Origin: Lichenibacterium dinghuense
Lineage (GTDB): Bacteria > Pseudomonadota > Alphaproteobacteria > Rhizobiales > Beijerinckiaceae
Assembly (NCBI RefSeq): GCF_021730615.1
Contig: NZ_JAJLMN010000001.1
Location: 2,801,501 to 2,865,500, forward strand
DNA length: 64,000 nt
Reading direction: 5' to 3'
Both the position numbers and the translations under genes were made by a program. This document shows, piece after piece, positions 1 to 8,535 of the stretch (its first letter is position 1; each line of letters starts with the position of its first letter). The notes beneath the pieces are model-generated. The model was not told the DNA's origin. It saw only the letters and a list, made by a program, of their open reading frames with translations, and did no database searches.

Positions 1-557
1 GCGCCCGGAGCGAGGCCTTCGGCGCCTGCGGCATGCCGGCGGGGGCCTGGGTGGCGCCGCGCCCGGTGCCCTGCGGCACGGCCCAGCGCGTCGGCGCCGG
101 CCCGGTCCAGGAGGACCGCTCCCCGAAAGCCGTGAGCTGGTCCATCGATGCCCTGATCGACCGCACCAAGCCCGACGTCGTGGTGATCGGCATCGGCGAC
201 ACGATGGGCGGCTACAATCAGCGCGAGATGCCGCGGCCCTGGATCCGGGAGAACGTCGAGGAGCTGACGGCGCGCGTCGCGGCCCACCACCTGCCCTGCG
301 TGTGGATCGGGCCGGGCTGGGGCACGGAGGGCGGCCCCTACTTCAAGACCTACGCCCGCGCGAAGGAGCTGTCGGACTTCCTGGCCACCGCGGTCGCGCC
401 CTGCTCCTACGTCGACTCGCTCGCCCTGTCGAAGCCCGGCGAATGGCCGACCTTCGACGGCCAGCACTACACCGCCGTCGGCTACCAGAAGTGGGGCGCG
501 GCGCTCACGCAGGCCATTGCCCAGACCCCCGCCGTGCAGGGCCTCGCCCACCGCTGA
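1..557 (+). CDS. SGNH/GDSL-type hydrolase, C-terminal part (5' end outside window)
   Basis: The reading frame is open from the first bases of the window, so the N-terminus and the nucleophile Ser block are missing; an internal ATG at 33 is probably not the true start. The visible part has an alternating beta/alpha pattern (DVVVIGIGDTMGG, then LPCVWIGPGWG) and a C-terminal DGQHYTAVGYQKWG block, which matches the Asp-x-x-His catalytic block of SGNH hydrolases. It lies 89 bp upstream of an AlgF-like gene and a second SGNH hydrolase on the same strand, so a role in O-acetylation or deacetylation of an extracellular polysaccharide is plausible (inference). The family fold is fairly sure; the substrate is unknown. 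Confidence 0.7.
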   Translation, partial: ARSEAFGACGMPAGAWVAPRPVPCGTAQRVGAGPVQEDRSPKAVSWSIDALIDRTKPDVVVIGIGDTMGGYNQREMPRPWIRENVEELTARVAAHHLPCVWIGPGWGTEGGPYFKTYARAKELSDFLATAVAPCSYVDSLALSKPGEWPTFDGQHYTAVGYQKWGAALTQAIAQTPAVQGLAHR

Positions 558-646
558 CCGGGCCCGGCCCGTCCGCTCCCCGCCCGCCCGCGGTGACCCC
601 GCTTCAACCCGCCGCGCCCGAGGCGTGGCACAGCAGGACAGACACG

Positions 647-1327
647 ATGGATCGACTCCGACGGATCGGCGCGGGCGTCCTGCTCGCGGCCGCGCTCTGC
701 GGCCCGGCGCGAGCCCAGACCATGCTCTATCCGGACCGCCTGCCGGACGGCTACGCCTACGTCCGGTTCGTCAACACGGGGGCCGAGCCCGTGACGGTGC
801 GCCCCGCGGGCTTCGGCGAGGCGATGACGCTCGGCACCGAGGGGGCGGCGCGCGTCTCCAGCTATCGCGTCGTCGAGGGCGTGGCGGGGCGCGATCTCGA
901 AGCGCAGGTGAGCGCCGGCGGCCGCAGCGGGCGGGGCGCCTTCGCGGTCGAGCCGGGCTCCTTCGACACGGTGCTGGTCGGGCCGGACATGGCGCTCGCC
1001 GCGGTGAGGGACGAGGCCGAGGTCAGCCAGACCCGGGCGCGCCTCTCCTTCTACAACGCCGCGCCGGGCTGCGCCGCGGCGACCCTGCAGCTCGATCCGG
1101 GAGGCCGGGCGGTCTTCGCCGGTGTGGGGCCGTCCGCGATGCGCGGGCGCGCCGTCAACCCCGCCGCGAAGGTGCGGCTGCGCGCCGCCTGTTCCACGGG
1201 GCAGAGCGCCGCGTTGGACCTCGGCGAGATCGGGGCCGGCGGCCAGTACAGCGTGTGGCTGATGGCGCCGGCCGGGAAGGCGACCGCCTTCATGTCGGTC
1301 AACGCCATCGCGCCCTACCTGCGCTGA
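647..1327 (+). CDS. AlgF-like periplasmic protein (alginate O-acetylation family)
   Basis: This 226-residue protein starts with a clear Sec signal peptide (residues 1-23, cleavage after ARA). The mature part opens with YPDRLPDGYAYVRFVNTG, which resembles the start of the AlgF/DUF4397-like beta-sandwich ('x-YVRVxN'), and a second beta domain begins near RARLSFYNAAPG. Length is close to Pseudomonas AlgF (about 216 residues). AlgF works with AlgI, AlgJ and AlgX in O-acetylating alginate in the periplasm. Here it sits between two SGNH hydrolases, which would play the AlgJ/AlgX-like part. The start at 647 was chosen because it gives the signal peptide. The acetylated polymer is not known, and other secreted beta-sandwich proteins are possible. 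Confidence 0.6.
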   Translation: MDRLRRIGAGVLLAAALCGPARAQTMLYPDRLPDGYAYVRFVNTGAEPVTVRPAGFGEAMTLGTEGAARVSSYRVVEGVAGRDLEAQVSAGGRSGRGAFAVEPGSFDTVLVGPDMALAAVRDEAEVSQTRARLSFYNAAPGCAAATLQLDPGGRAVFAGVGPSAMRGRAVNPAAKVRLRAACSTGQSAALDLGEIGAGGQYSVWLMAPAGKATAFMSVNAIAPYLR

Positions 1328-1339
1328 ACGGAGGCCGCC

Positions 1340-2086
1340 CTGCGCCGCGCGCTCCTCCTCGGCCTCGTCCTGGCCTGCTGCTCTCCGGGCCGCAGCCTCG
1401 CCGCCCCGGCCTGCGCGGCCCTGCCGGCCCGCGCGCCGATGCCGGCCGAGGCCGTGCCCCGCCCGGTCCCGGTCGACGAGTGGCGCCGCCGCGACGAGGA
1501 CCTCGACCGCCGTCTGCGGGGGCAGGACCTCGGCCGGGTCCGGCTCGCCTTCGTGGGCGACTCCATCGTCCAGGGCTGGGACCCGGTGACCTGGGACCTG
1601 TTCTGGGGCGGGCTGTCGCCCCTCAACCTCGGCCTCTGGGGCGACACGACGGGGGGCGCGCTGTGGCGTCTCGGCGGGGGCCAGTGGGGCCCGTCGCTTC
1701 GCCCGGAGGTCGTCGTGGTGCTGATCGGCACCAACAACGCGAACTGGAACAGCCGCGCCGAGGACACGGCGCTCGGCATCGCCGAGATCGTCCGCCTCGT
1801 GCGGGCGCGCTCGCCGTCGAGCAAGGTGCTGCTGCTCGGCCTCCTGCCGCGCGGCCGGGACGCCGCCGCGCCCGAGCGCGCCGTGAACGCGGCCGTCAGC
1901 GCCCTGGTGCGCCGCTGCGCTGACGGCAGGACCGTGTTCTTCCTCGACCCCGGCGCGGCCCTGGTGGGCGCCGACGGCCGCATCTCGGACCAGGTGCTGT
2001 TCGACGGGCTGCACCCCACCATGGTGGGCTACGCCATCCTGGGCGGGGCGATCCGCGCCGAGGTGCTTCGGCTGATGGGCGGGTGA
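1340..2086 (+). CDS. Secreted SGNH/GDSL hydrolase, likely CTG start
   Basis: All four SGNH blocks are visible: FVGDSIVQGW (catalytic Ser75), LGLWGDTTGG, VLIGTNNANW and LFDGLHPTMVGY (Asp222/His225). The first in-frame ATG (1439) would remove the export signal. Reading from CTG at 1340 gives two Arg, a hydrophobic Leu/Val run and Cys pairs, i.e. a signal peptide or weak lipobox (VLAC), and a GGAGG ribosome site (1330-1334) lies 5 nt upstream of this CTG. It follows the AlgF-like gene by 12 bp, so the two are probably co-transcribed. The family resembles platelet-activating-factor acetylhydrolase/esterase-type SGNH enzymes. A role in polysaccharide acetylation is inferred from context. Confidence 0.75.
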   Translation: MRRALLLGLVLACCSPGRSLAAPACAALPARAPMPAEAVPRPVPVDEWRRRDEDLDRRLRGQDLGRVRLAFVGDSIVQGWDPVTWDLFWGGLSPLNLGLWGDTTGGALWRLGGGQWGPSLRPEVVVVLIGTNNANWNSRAEDTALGIAEIVRLVRARSPSSKVLLLGLLPRGRDAAAPERAVNAAVSALVRRCADGRTVFFLDPGAALVGADGRISDQVLFDGLHPTMVGYAILGGAIRAEVLRLMGG

Positions 2087-2096
2087 GGCGCCCCGC

Positions 2097-2387
2097 TCAC
2101 GCCCAGGGGCCGCCGCCGACCGGCTCCAGCCGCGCGATCAGCTCCGCGAGGGCGTAGCGGGCCAGCAGGTCCAAGTAGGTGCGGTCGTCCGCCGCGCGCT
2201 CCAGCGCCGACAGGCGCCCCTCGGACAGGGCGTCCGGCAGCGAGACCGGGCAGACGCGCCGGATCTCGCGGAGCATCAGGAAGGCGTCGTCGGCGCGGAA
2301 CGGCCGGCCGTCGCGGACCGCCCTGGCGATGACGAGCAGAGCGTGGAGGGAGAGGGGGCGGCCGCTCGCCGCGTCCTGGAGGTCCAT
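2097..2387 (-). CDS. Small hypothetical protein downstream of LysR regulator
   Basis: A 96-residue, predominantly helical, Leu/Arg-rich protein with no signal peptide or membrane segment. I do not recognise the family. It starts 18 bp after the stop of the LysR regulator gene on the same strand, so the two are probably one transcript, and it ends 10 bp from the convergent SGNH hydrolase. No convincing Shine-Dalgarno precedes the ATG, so translation may depend on coupling to the regulator. Coding is supported by strong codon position bias and the tight packing, not by homology. Confidence 0.55.
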   Translation of the reverse strand: MDLQDAASGRPLSLHALLVIARAVRDGRPFRADDAFLMLREIRRVCPVSLPDALSEGRLSALERAADDRTYLDLLARYALAELIARLEPVGGGPWA

Positions 2388-2405
2388 CGGGGCGGGGCCG
2401 GGCCG

Positions 2406-3419
2406 TCAGCGCGCCGCCGCGCCGGCGAGGCGCGGTCCGGGCGGGGCGATGCGCGCGAGCGAAGGGGCGGGCTGCAGCCTCGCCCCGGGTTTCTCGCCGG
2501 CACAGTCCGCCCCGGCCTCGGCCGGGAAGCGGGCCACCAGATGGGCGACGAAGCTGCGCAGGCGGGCGGGCAGGAGCCGGCTCGCCATGACGATGGAGAC
2601 CGGCAGGAGCACGGGCGTCCAGTCCGCGAGCACGGGGCTGAGCGCCCCCGCCCGCACGTGCAGCGCGGCGACGTCGGGCGGCAGCAGCGCGACGCCCTGG
2701 CCGGCCGCCGCCAGCCCGGCCACGAGCGCGAAGGTTTCGACGGTGAGGCGGCCGCCGCAGTTGAGGCCCGGGGGCACGCCGGCGTCCGACAGGCCCGCGA
2801 GCCCGTCCGCGCAGGCCCGCGCGGCCAGGATCTCGCGGCCGCGGAGGCCGGCCCGCGACGTGATCGCCCCGTGCTCGGCGAGATACCCCGGCGAAGCGTA
2901 GAGGCGCAGCCCGATCGAGCCGATCCGGCGCGTGACGAGCGCGCCGTGGTCGGGGGGGCCGAGGCAGACCAGGAGGTCGAGGTCGTGCCCGAGGCGCTGC
3001 CCGTCGTGCGCGACCTCCACCACGAGGTCGATCCCCGCGTTCTCGCGCAGGAAGCTCGCCACGATCCTCGCGAGCGTGCCGGCGGCGACCTCTCCGGGCA
3101 GGGCCAGGCGGATCCGCCCCTTCAACCCGTGCGCCTGGGCGTGGACGTCCTCGTAGGCCGCGACGGCGTCGTCCACGACGTCGCGGCACCGCTCGAAGCA
3201 TCGGATCCCGTCCGCCGTCAGCCTCTGCTCGCGCGTCGTCCGCTCGACGAGGGACAGGCCGAGATCGCTCTCGAGCGCCGCGATCCGGCGGGCGATGGTC
3301 GAGACGGGGAGGCCGAGCGCCCGTGCGGCATGGGTGAAGGTTTCCCGGCGCCCGACCTCGACGAAGATGATCATGTCGCGGAAGTTGTTGACCCTCTGCG
3401 GGCCCATGGGGTCTGTCAT
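2406..3419 (-). CDS. LysR family transcriptional regulator
   Basis: A 337-residue protein with the LysR layout: N-terminal winged helix-turn-helix (about residues 8-66, with TFTHAARALGLPVSTIARRI then LESDLGLSLVERTTR) and a periplasmic-binding-like effector domain from about residue 95 (GRIRLALPGEVAAGTL). The effector domain belongs to the group that controls many small-molecule pathways. LysR genes are often divergent from their target, but here the upstream 540 bp leads to the convergent end of the DMGDH-like gene, so no divergent target is present. The only same-strand partner is the small gene directly downstream. Target and effector are unknown. Confidence 0.9.
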   Translation of the reverse strand: MTDPMGPQRVNNFRDMIIFVEVGRRETFTHAARALGLPVSTIARRIAALESDLGLSLVERTTREQRLTADGIRCFERCRDVVDDAVAAYEDVHAQAHGLKGRIRLALPGEVAAGTLARIVASFLRENAGIDLVVEVAHDGQRLGHDLDLLVCLGPPDHGALVTRRIGSIGLRLYASPGYLAEHGAITSRAGLRGREILAARACADGLAGLSDAGVPPGLNCGGRLTVETFALVAGLAAAGQGVALLPPDVAALHVRAGALSPVLADWTPVLLPVSIVMASRLLPARLRSFVAHLVARFPAEAGADCAGEKPGARLQPAPSLARIAPPGPRLAGAAAR

Positions 3420-3542
3420 TGCGTCGTACCATCGGCGAGGGGCGAGGGATCACGGTGGAGCGGAGAGCCGAGTCTCGTCCGAAGACAGCTCGCATCGTTT
3501 GTCCGATGATTGTCTTTATTGGTTAAAAATCGTAAAAATAAG

Positions 3543-3612
3543 TATGTGACAGAGAACATCCGACCCTGTTATTCTTGCACGCGATGAACATTCAGCAGAT
3601 GAAAGTCACATA
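3543..3612. repeat. Spaced inverted repeat TATGTGAC ... GTCACATA
   Basis: Two perfect 8-base arms (3543-3550 and 3605-3612) face each other across 54 bp inside the AT-rich promoter region upstream of the LysR gene. The spacing is about five helical turns, so it could be a paired regulator site. No known consensus is matched with certainty, and an 8-bp match can occur by chance. Confidence 0.3.
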
Positions 3613-3810
3613 ACCAAAGATAAGACCTGCCGTCGTGCGCGGGGAAGATTTGTCCGATACCGTACACAGGGCCCGTCGACGGGGCCGGCCGTGATGGGCG
3701 CGGCCGGTCGGGGACCCGCCCCGGCCCTCGATCCGGGTCTGTGGACGTCGGGGAGGTGCGGGCCGGTGATCCGCGTCACACGACGGAACGGCCCGAAGCG
3801 ACGGAGCAAA

Positions 3811-3836
3811 GAAAAAGCCCGGCACTGGGCCGGGCT
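3811..3836 (-). terminator. Rho-independent terminator of the DMGDH-like gene
   Basis: Read on the minus strand, an 8-bp perfect stem AGCCCGGC/GCCGGGCT (3836-3829 with 3823-3816) closes a 5-base loop and is followed by TTTTTC (3816-3811). It lies about 125 bp after the stop of the dehydrogenase gene at 3960, in the right orientation. Confidence 0.8.
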
Positions 3837-3959
3837 CTCGCGCATGCATGGGGGACTTCGCGGCGCGAGCCGATCCCCCCTCCCTCGATCTCCACCTCCG
3901 CGGAGGACCGGCTCCGCTCCCCCGCACCGCGACGTGGCCGGGGGACCGTCGATGGTCCC

Positions 3960-6521
3960 TCAGCTCCGCGGCTTGGCGTTCTCCGGGTCGTAGAGCGCGC
4001 CGTAGCCCACCGCCGCCACCTCGACCGGGTAGGTCTCGCCGAAATACTCGACCTGCAGCTTGCGGCCGACCTCGGCCCGGCCGTGCGGCAGGTAGGCCAG
4101 GGCGATGTTGCTGCCCAGGCTCGGCCCGTAGGCGATCGAGGTCGTGTAGGAGCGGCGGCCGATGGCGTCGACCAGCGTCTCGCCGGTCTCCGGATCCTGG
4201 ACCGGCAGGGTGCCGACCGGGTAGCGGGCGACGCCCCGCGCGTCCCGGTTGTCGGTCATCACCAGCGTGCACAGCGTCGCCGGCTGGTGGTCCCGGGCGC
4301 GGTGCTCCAGGTGCCGGGCCTTGCCGCGGAAGTCGGCCTCCTTCACCTTCGGGCGGGCGAGGCCGGCCTCGAGGAGGTTGTACTCGGTCGACAGGTCGGC
4401 GTTCTGCAGGCGCAGGCTCTTCTCCAAGCGGCGGCTGTTGGCGTAGGTCTCGATGCCGACCGCGATGGCGCCGGTCGAGCGCAGCGCGTCCCACACGGCG
4501 AGGCCGTCCTCGTAGGCCATGTGCAGCTCGTAGCCCTGCTCGCCCACGTAGGAGATGCGGAAGGCGCTCACCCGCCGCCCCGCGATCTCGACCGGCTTGA
4601 TGGCCGCGAAGGGGAAGCGCTCCGGCGACAGCCCGTCCGGGTCGGCCACGACCTCCTGCAGCTTCGCCCGCGCGTTCGGCCCCCAGATGCCGATGGTCAC
4701 GAACCGTTCCGTCACGTCCGTGATCGTGACGTCGAGGCCCCGGTCGGCCGCGACGCGCCGCAGGTAGATCTCGTCGCGCGGGCCGGCGTCGGCGCCGTCG
4801 ACCACGCGGCAGCGGTCCGCCATGCGGAACACGGTCAGGTCCGCCCGCACCATGCCCTCGTCGTCGAGGAAGTGCGTGTAGATGCCCTTGCCGACGTTGG
4901 CGTCGCCGCCGATCTTCGCGGCGCAGACCCACTCCATCAGGGCGAGGTGGTCGGGCCCCTCGACGTCGATGATCGCGAAGTGGGACAGGTTGATGAGCCC
5001 GCAGTCCTCGCTCATGGCGAGCTGCTCGGCGTTGGACACGCGCCAGAAGTGGCGGTTGTCCCACTCGTCGGCGCGCACCGGCACGCGATTGCCGTAGCGC
5101 TCGATGAGGTGCGCGTTGGCGGCGTAGCCGTGGGCGCGCTCCCAGCCGCCGAGCTCCATGAAGTGGCCGCCGAGCGCCTTCTCGCGCTCGTGGAAGGGCG
5201 AGCGCCGCACGTCGCGCCCCTGGCTGAAGGGCTCGCGCGGGTGGATGCCGGGGTTGTACACCTTCTGGGCCGCCTCGCCGCAGCGGTCGGCGATGAAGCC
5301 GGCCTCGAGCTGGTGCGGGTAGAAGCGCGACACGTCGATGCGGGCGTGGTCGATCGAGGTGCGGCCGTCCGTCATCCAGTCGGCGAGGAGCTTGCCCATG
5401 CCGGGCCCGTCCTTCACCCACACGCCGACGCAGTACCACAGGCCGCGGTGCTTCCGGCTCTCGCCCACCATGGCGTTGCCGTCGGTCGTCACCTGGAGGA
5501 GGCCGTTGAAGGAGCGGCGCTCGTCGTAGCCGAGCTCGCCGAGGATGGGCGTCAGCTCGATGGCCCGCTCGAGCGGGGTGAGCACCTGCTCCATGTCGAG
5601 GTCGCGCTGGGACGGCGACAGGCGGGCCTCGGCCTTGCCGAGCAGCTCGCGCGGGTGGACGAGGCGCGGGGCGTGCTCCTCGTAGTAGCCCCACTCGATC
5701 ATGCCGCCCTCGGCCGTCGTGGGGTCGCCCGTGTCGCGCATGTAGGCGGAGTTGCCCTGGTCGCGCAGCAGCGGCCAGCCGATGTCGAGGCCCGTGTTCT
5801 CGAACTCCTTGAAGGGCCCGAAGAACATCAGCGGGTGGTCGATCGGCATCACGGGCAGGTCCTCGCCCGCCATCTCGGCCACCATGCGGCCCCACAGGCC
5901 CGCGCAGACCACGACGTGGTCGGCCATGACCGTGCCGCGCTCGGTGACGACGCCCGCGACGCGGCCGCCCTCGAACACGAGCGAGGTCGCGGCCGTGTTG
6001 GCGAAGGCGCGGAGCTTGCCGGACTTCTCGGCCGCGTCGACGAGGAGGCCGGCGACCGTCTGCGAGCGCGGCACGACGAGCCCGGCGTCGGGATCCCACA
6101 GCCCGCCCTGGACCATGCTCTCCTCGATCAGCGGGAACTTGGCCTTGACCTCGTCCGGCTCCATCAGCCGCGCGCGCGTGCCGAAGGCCTTGCCGGACGA
6201 CACCTTGCGCCGGATCTCCTTCATCCGCTCGTCGTCGCCGACGCGGGCCACCTCGATGCCGCCGACGCGGGCGTAGTGGCCCATGCGGTCGAAGAAGTCG
6301 ATGGAGTAGAGCGTGGTCCAGCAGGACAGGAAGTCGTGGCTGGTCGAGTAGCAGAAGTCGGACGCGTGGGCGGTCGAGCCGATGTCGGTCGGGATGCCGG
6401 ACTTGTCGATGCCGACGATGTCGTCCCAGCCCCGCTCGACGAGGTGGTGGACCACCGACGCGCCCACGATGCCGCCGAGGCCGACGATCACCACCCTGGC
6501 CTTCTGAGGAAATGCTGCCAC
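3960..6521 (-). CDS. Dimethylglycine dehydrogenase-like flavoprotein with fused GcvT domain
   Basis: 853 residues in the mammalian DMGDH/sarcosine dehydrogenase layout: a DAO-type FAD domain (about 9-370) with a Gly-rich VGLGGIVG loop, a short FAO_M linker, then GCV_T (about 435-715) and GCV_T C-terminal barrel (about 725-845) that in the family binds tetrahydrofolate. STAHASD (His52) aligns with the STWHAAG motif carrying covalent FAD. Expected reaction: dimethylglycine to sarcosine, methyl group to 5,10-methylene-THF, electrons to ETF. The neighbouring etfAB, folD and purU genes fit this. The changed residues after His52 place it in a divergent bacterial subgroup, so another N-methyl substrate is possible. 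Confidence 0.75.
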   Translation of the reverse strand: MAAFPQKARVVIVGLGGIVGASVVHHLVERGWDDIVGIDKSGIPTDIGSTAHASDFCYSTSHDFLSCWTTLYSIDFFDRMGHYARVGGIEVARVGDDERMKEIRRKVSSGKAFGTRARLMEPDEVKAKFPLIEESMVQGGLWDPDAGLVVPRSQTVAGLLVDAAEKSGKLRAFANTAATSLVFEGGRVAGVVTERGTVMADHVVVCAGLWGRMVAEMAGEDLPVMPIDHPLMFFGPFKEFENTGLDIGWPLLRDQGNSAYMRDTGDPTTAEGGMIEWGYYEEHAPRLVHPRELLGKAEARLSPSQRDLDMEQVLTPLERAIELTPILGELGYDERRSFNGLLQVTTDGNAMVGESRKHRGLWYCVGVWVKDGPGMGKLLADWMTDGRTSIDHARIDVSRFYPHQLEAGFIADRCGEAAQKVYNPGIHPREPFSQGRDVRRSPFHEREKALGGHFMELGGWERAHGYAANAHLIERYGNRVPVRADEWDNRHFWRVSNAEQLAMSEDCGLINLSHFAIIDVEGPDHLALMEWVCAAKIGGDANVGKGIYTHFLDDEGMVRADLTVFRMADRCRVVDGADAGPRDEIYLRRVAADRGLDVTITDVTERFVTIGIWGPNARAKLQEVVADPDGLSPERFPFAAIKPVEIAGRRVSAFRISYVGEQGYELHMAYEDGLAVWDALRSTGAIAVGIETYANSRRLEKSLRLQNADLSTEYNLLEAGLARPKVKEADFRGKARHLEHRARDHQPATLCTLVMTDNRDARGVARYPVGTLPVQDPETGETLVDAIGRRSYTTSIAYGPSLGSNIALAYLPHGRAEVGRKLQVEYFGETYPVEVAAVGYGALYDPENAKPRS

Positions 6522-6635
6522 CGCTAAACCCTCCCGCGTTCTGGATGATCCGGCGCGCCCGCGCCGCTCTCGCGCGGGGCGCGGACGCGCCGGGCTGTCA
6601 CGTCCCTGATGGCGGCCTCGCGGCCGCCCGCCCCG

Positions 6636-7595
6636 TCAGCCCTCGGCGAGCGCCGCGTCGAGTTCGGGCAGGATGGTGAACAGGTCGCCCACGAGCCCGT
6701 AGTCCGCCACCTGGAAGATCGGCGCGTCCTCGTCCTTGTTGATGGCCACGATGACCTTGGAGTCCTTCATGCCCGCCAGGTGCTGGATCGCCCCCGAGAT
6801 CCCCACCGCGATGTAGAGCTCCGGCGCCACAACCTTGCCGGTCTGCCCCACCTGCCAGTCGTTCGGCGCGAGCCCCGCGTCCACCGCCGCGCGCGAGGCG
6901 CCCATCGCCGCCCCGAGCTTGTCCGCGATCGGCTCGAGGTAGGTCTTGAAGTTCTCCGCCTTGCCCATCGCCCGCCCGCCCGACACGATCACCTTGGCCG
7001 ACGTCAGCTCCGGGCGGTCCGACTTCGCCAGCTCCTCGCCCCCGAACCGCGACAGGTCCGACGCGATCGCGGACGCGTCGATGGCCTCGACCGGCGCCGC
7101 AGCGGTGCCGGACGGCGTCGCCGCGAAGGCCGCCGTGCGCACCGTCACGACCTTCACGGGGTCGGCGCTCCGCACCGTCTGGATCGCGTTGCCGGCGTAG
7201 ATCGGCCGCTCGAACGTGTCGGACGACACAACGCGCGTGATCTCCGACACCTGCATGACGTCGAGCAGCGCCGCGAGCCGCGGCATGACGTTCTTGGCGG
7301 CCGCCGTGCCGGGCGCCACGATGGTCTTGTGGTGGTCGGCGAGCCTCACCAGCAGCGCCGCGGCCGGCTCGGCGAGGCCGTGGTCGAGCGCGCCGCCCTC
7401 GGCCACGTGCACCTTGCCCACCCCGTCGAGCTGCGCCGCCGCCCGCGCGGCCTCTGCGGCCCCGCGGCCGGTCACCAGCACGTGCACGGCGTCGCCGGCC
7501 GCCGCGTCGGCGATCTGCTTCGCCGCCGTCAGCGCCCGCGCCGTCACCTCGTTGAGCACGCCGTCCTTCTGTTCGGCCAGCACGAGAACCGTCAT
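6636..7595 (-). CDS. etfA: Electron transfer flavoprotein, alpha subunit
   Basis: 319 residues, the usual length. The C-terminal FAD domain is intact: [33 protein letters not shown] and [20 protein letters not shown] are family hallmarks. With EtfB it carries electrons from acyl-CoA or methylamine dehydrogenases to ETF-ubiquinone oxidoreductase, encoded at 23091-24785. Its ATG overlaps the etfB stop in an ATGA (7592-7595), which implies coupled translation. The gene lies 114 bp upstream of the DMGDH-like gene on the same strand, which suggests that enzyme is its main electron donor. Confidence 0.95.
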   Translation of the reverse strand: MTVLVLAEQKDGVLNEVTARALTAAKQIADAAAGDAVHVLVTGRGAAEAARAAAQLDGVGKVHVAEGGALDHGLAEPAAALLVRLADHHKTIVAPGTAAAKNVMPRLAALLDVMQVSEITRVVSSDTFERPIYAGNAIQTVRSADPVKVVTVRTAAFAATPSGTAAAPVEAIDASAIASDLSRFGGEELAKSDRPELTSAKVIVSGGRAMGKAENFKTYLEPIADKLGAAMGASRAAVDAGLAPNDWQVGQTGKVVAPELYIAVGISGAIQHLAGMKDSKVIVAINKDEDAPIFQVADYGLVGDLFTILPELDAALAEG

Positions 7596-8340
7596 CGGAT
7601 CACCCCCGTCTCACGCAGCTTGCCCACGAGCTCGGCCACCGAGCCCACCTTGGCGCCGCCCTGGCGCGGCGGCGGCTCCACGGTCTTCAGCACGGCGAGG
7701 CGCGGCGTCACGTCCACGCCGAAGTCGTCGGGCGTCCGGGCGTCGACCGGCTTCTTCTTGGCCTTCATGATGTTGGGCAGCGACGCGTGCGCGGCTCGTT
7801 GAGCCGCAGGTCGGTGGTCACCACCGCGGGCAGCCTCAGCGTCACGGTCTGGGCGCCGCCGTCCACCTCGCGGGTGACCTCGGCCTCGCCCGCGCCGAGC
7901 ACGAGCCGGGACGCGAAGGTGCCCTGGCCCCAGCCGAGCAGCGCGGCCAGCATCTGGCCGGTCTGGTTGCAGTCGTCGTCGATGGCCTGCTTGCCCATGA
8001 TCACGACGCCCGGCTCCTCGGCCCTGCACACGGCAGCGAGGACCTTGGCGACCGCGAGCGGCTCGGGCGGAGCGTCGGTCTTGACGTGGATGCCGCGGTC
8101 GGCCCCCATGGCGAGGCCGGTGCGCAGCGTCTCGACCGCCTGCGCGGGGCCGATCGACACCACCACGACCTCGCTGGCCCTGCCGGCCTCCTTCTGGCGC
8201 AGCGCTTCCTCGACCGCGATCTCGTCGAAGGGGTTCATCGCCATCTTGACGTTGGCCAGGTCCACGCCCGAGCCGTCCGGCTTCACCCGGATCTTCACGT
8301 TGTAGTCGACCACCCGCTTGACGGGCACCAGGATCTTCAT
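7592..8340 (-). pseudogene. etfB: Electron transfer flavoprotein, beta subunit, interrupted by a one-base frameshift
   Basis: The protein begins [20 protein letters not shown] and follows EtfB/FixA closely, including [15 protein letters not shown], up to LRLNEPR. There the frame breaks: a normal EtfB continues [14 protein letters not shown], and that text is present but in the next frame. One base is missing between 7788 and 7789 (a TAC Tyr codon lacks its T). As given, translation ends at 7765 after 191 residues with a wrong tail; restoring one T would give 249 residues, the family length, ending in the ATGA overlap with etfA. There is no slippery run at the site, so programmed shifting is unlikely. 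A sequencing or assembly error, or a very recent mutation, is most likely. Confidence 0.9.
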
Positions 8341-8535
8341 GACGTCTCCGTCGCCGTTCCATCGTCCGACATGAGGACGGGGGGACCGCGTCCCTGCCCG
8401 CCTGGCCTCGGGCGCCCGGCCCGCACCGGGGCCGGGACGCCGATGGCCCGCACTATATCCGGCCCGCCGCGACCCGGCAGGAGCCATGCGCCAGGGCGCC
8501 CGGATTTTCACGACATCCGGCGTCGCGGCCGCCGC

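Larger units (their letters stand above)
3420..3959. other. Long intergenic region, partly AT-rich
   Basis: 540 bp without a credible gene. The part from about 3500 to 3650 is markedly poorer in GC than anything nearby and includes a stretch of T/A-rich sequence (3510-3545), a likely promoter region for the LysR gene on the minus strand. It also holds an 8-bp inverted repeat (3543-3612) and, at 3811-3836, the terminator of the DMGDH-like gene. Short open frames here lack ribosome sites and family resemblance. Confidence 0.6.

Noticed and set aside
3691-3993. 100-codon plus-strand open frame in the long gap
   Set aside because: No ribosome site or family pattern; it runs across the terminator and into the end of the DMGDH-like gene.
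7765-7800. Programmed ribosomal frameshift in etfB
   Set aside because: No slippery homopolymer or strong downstream stem at the shift, and EtfB is not known to use recoding; a missing base is simpler.
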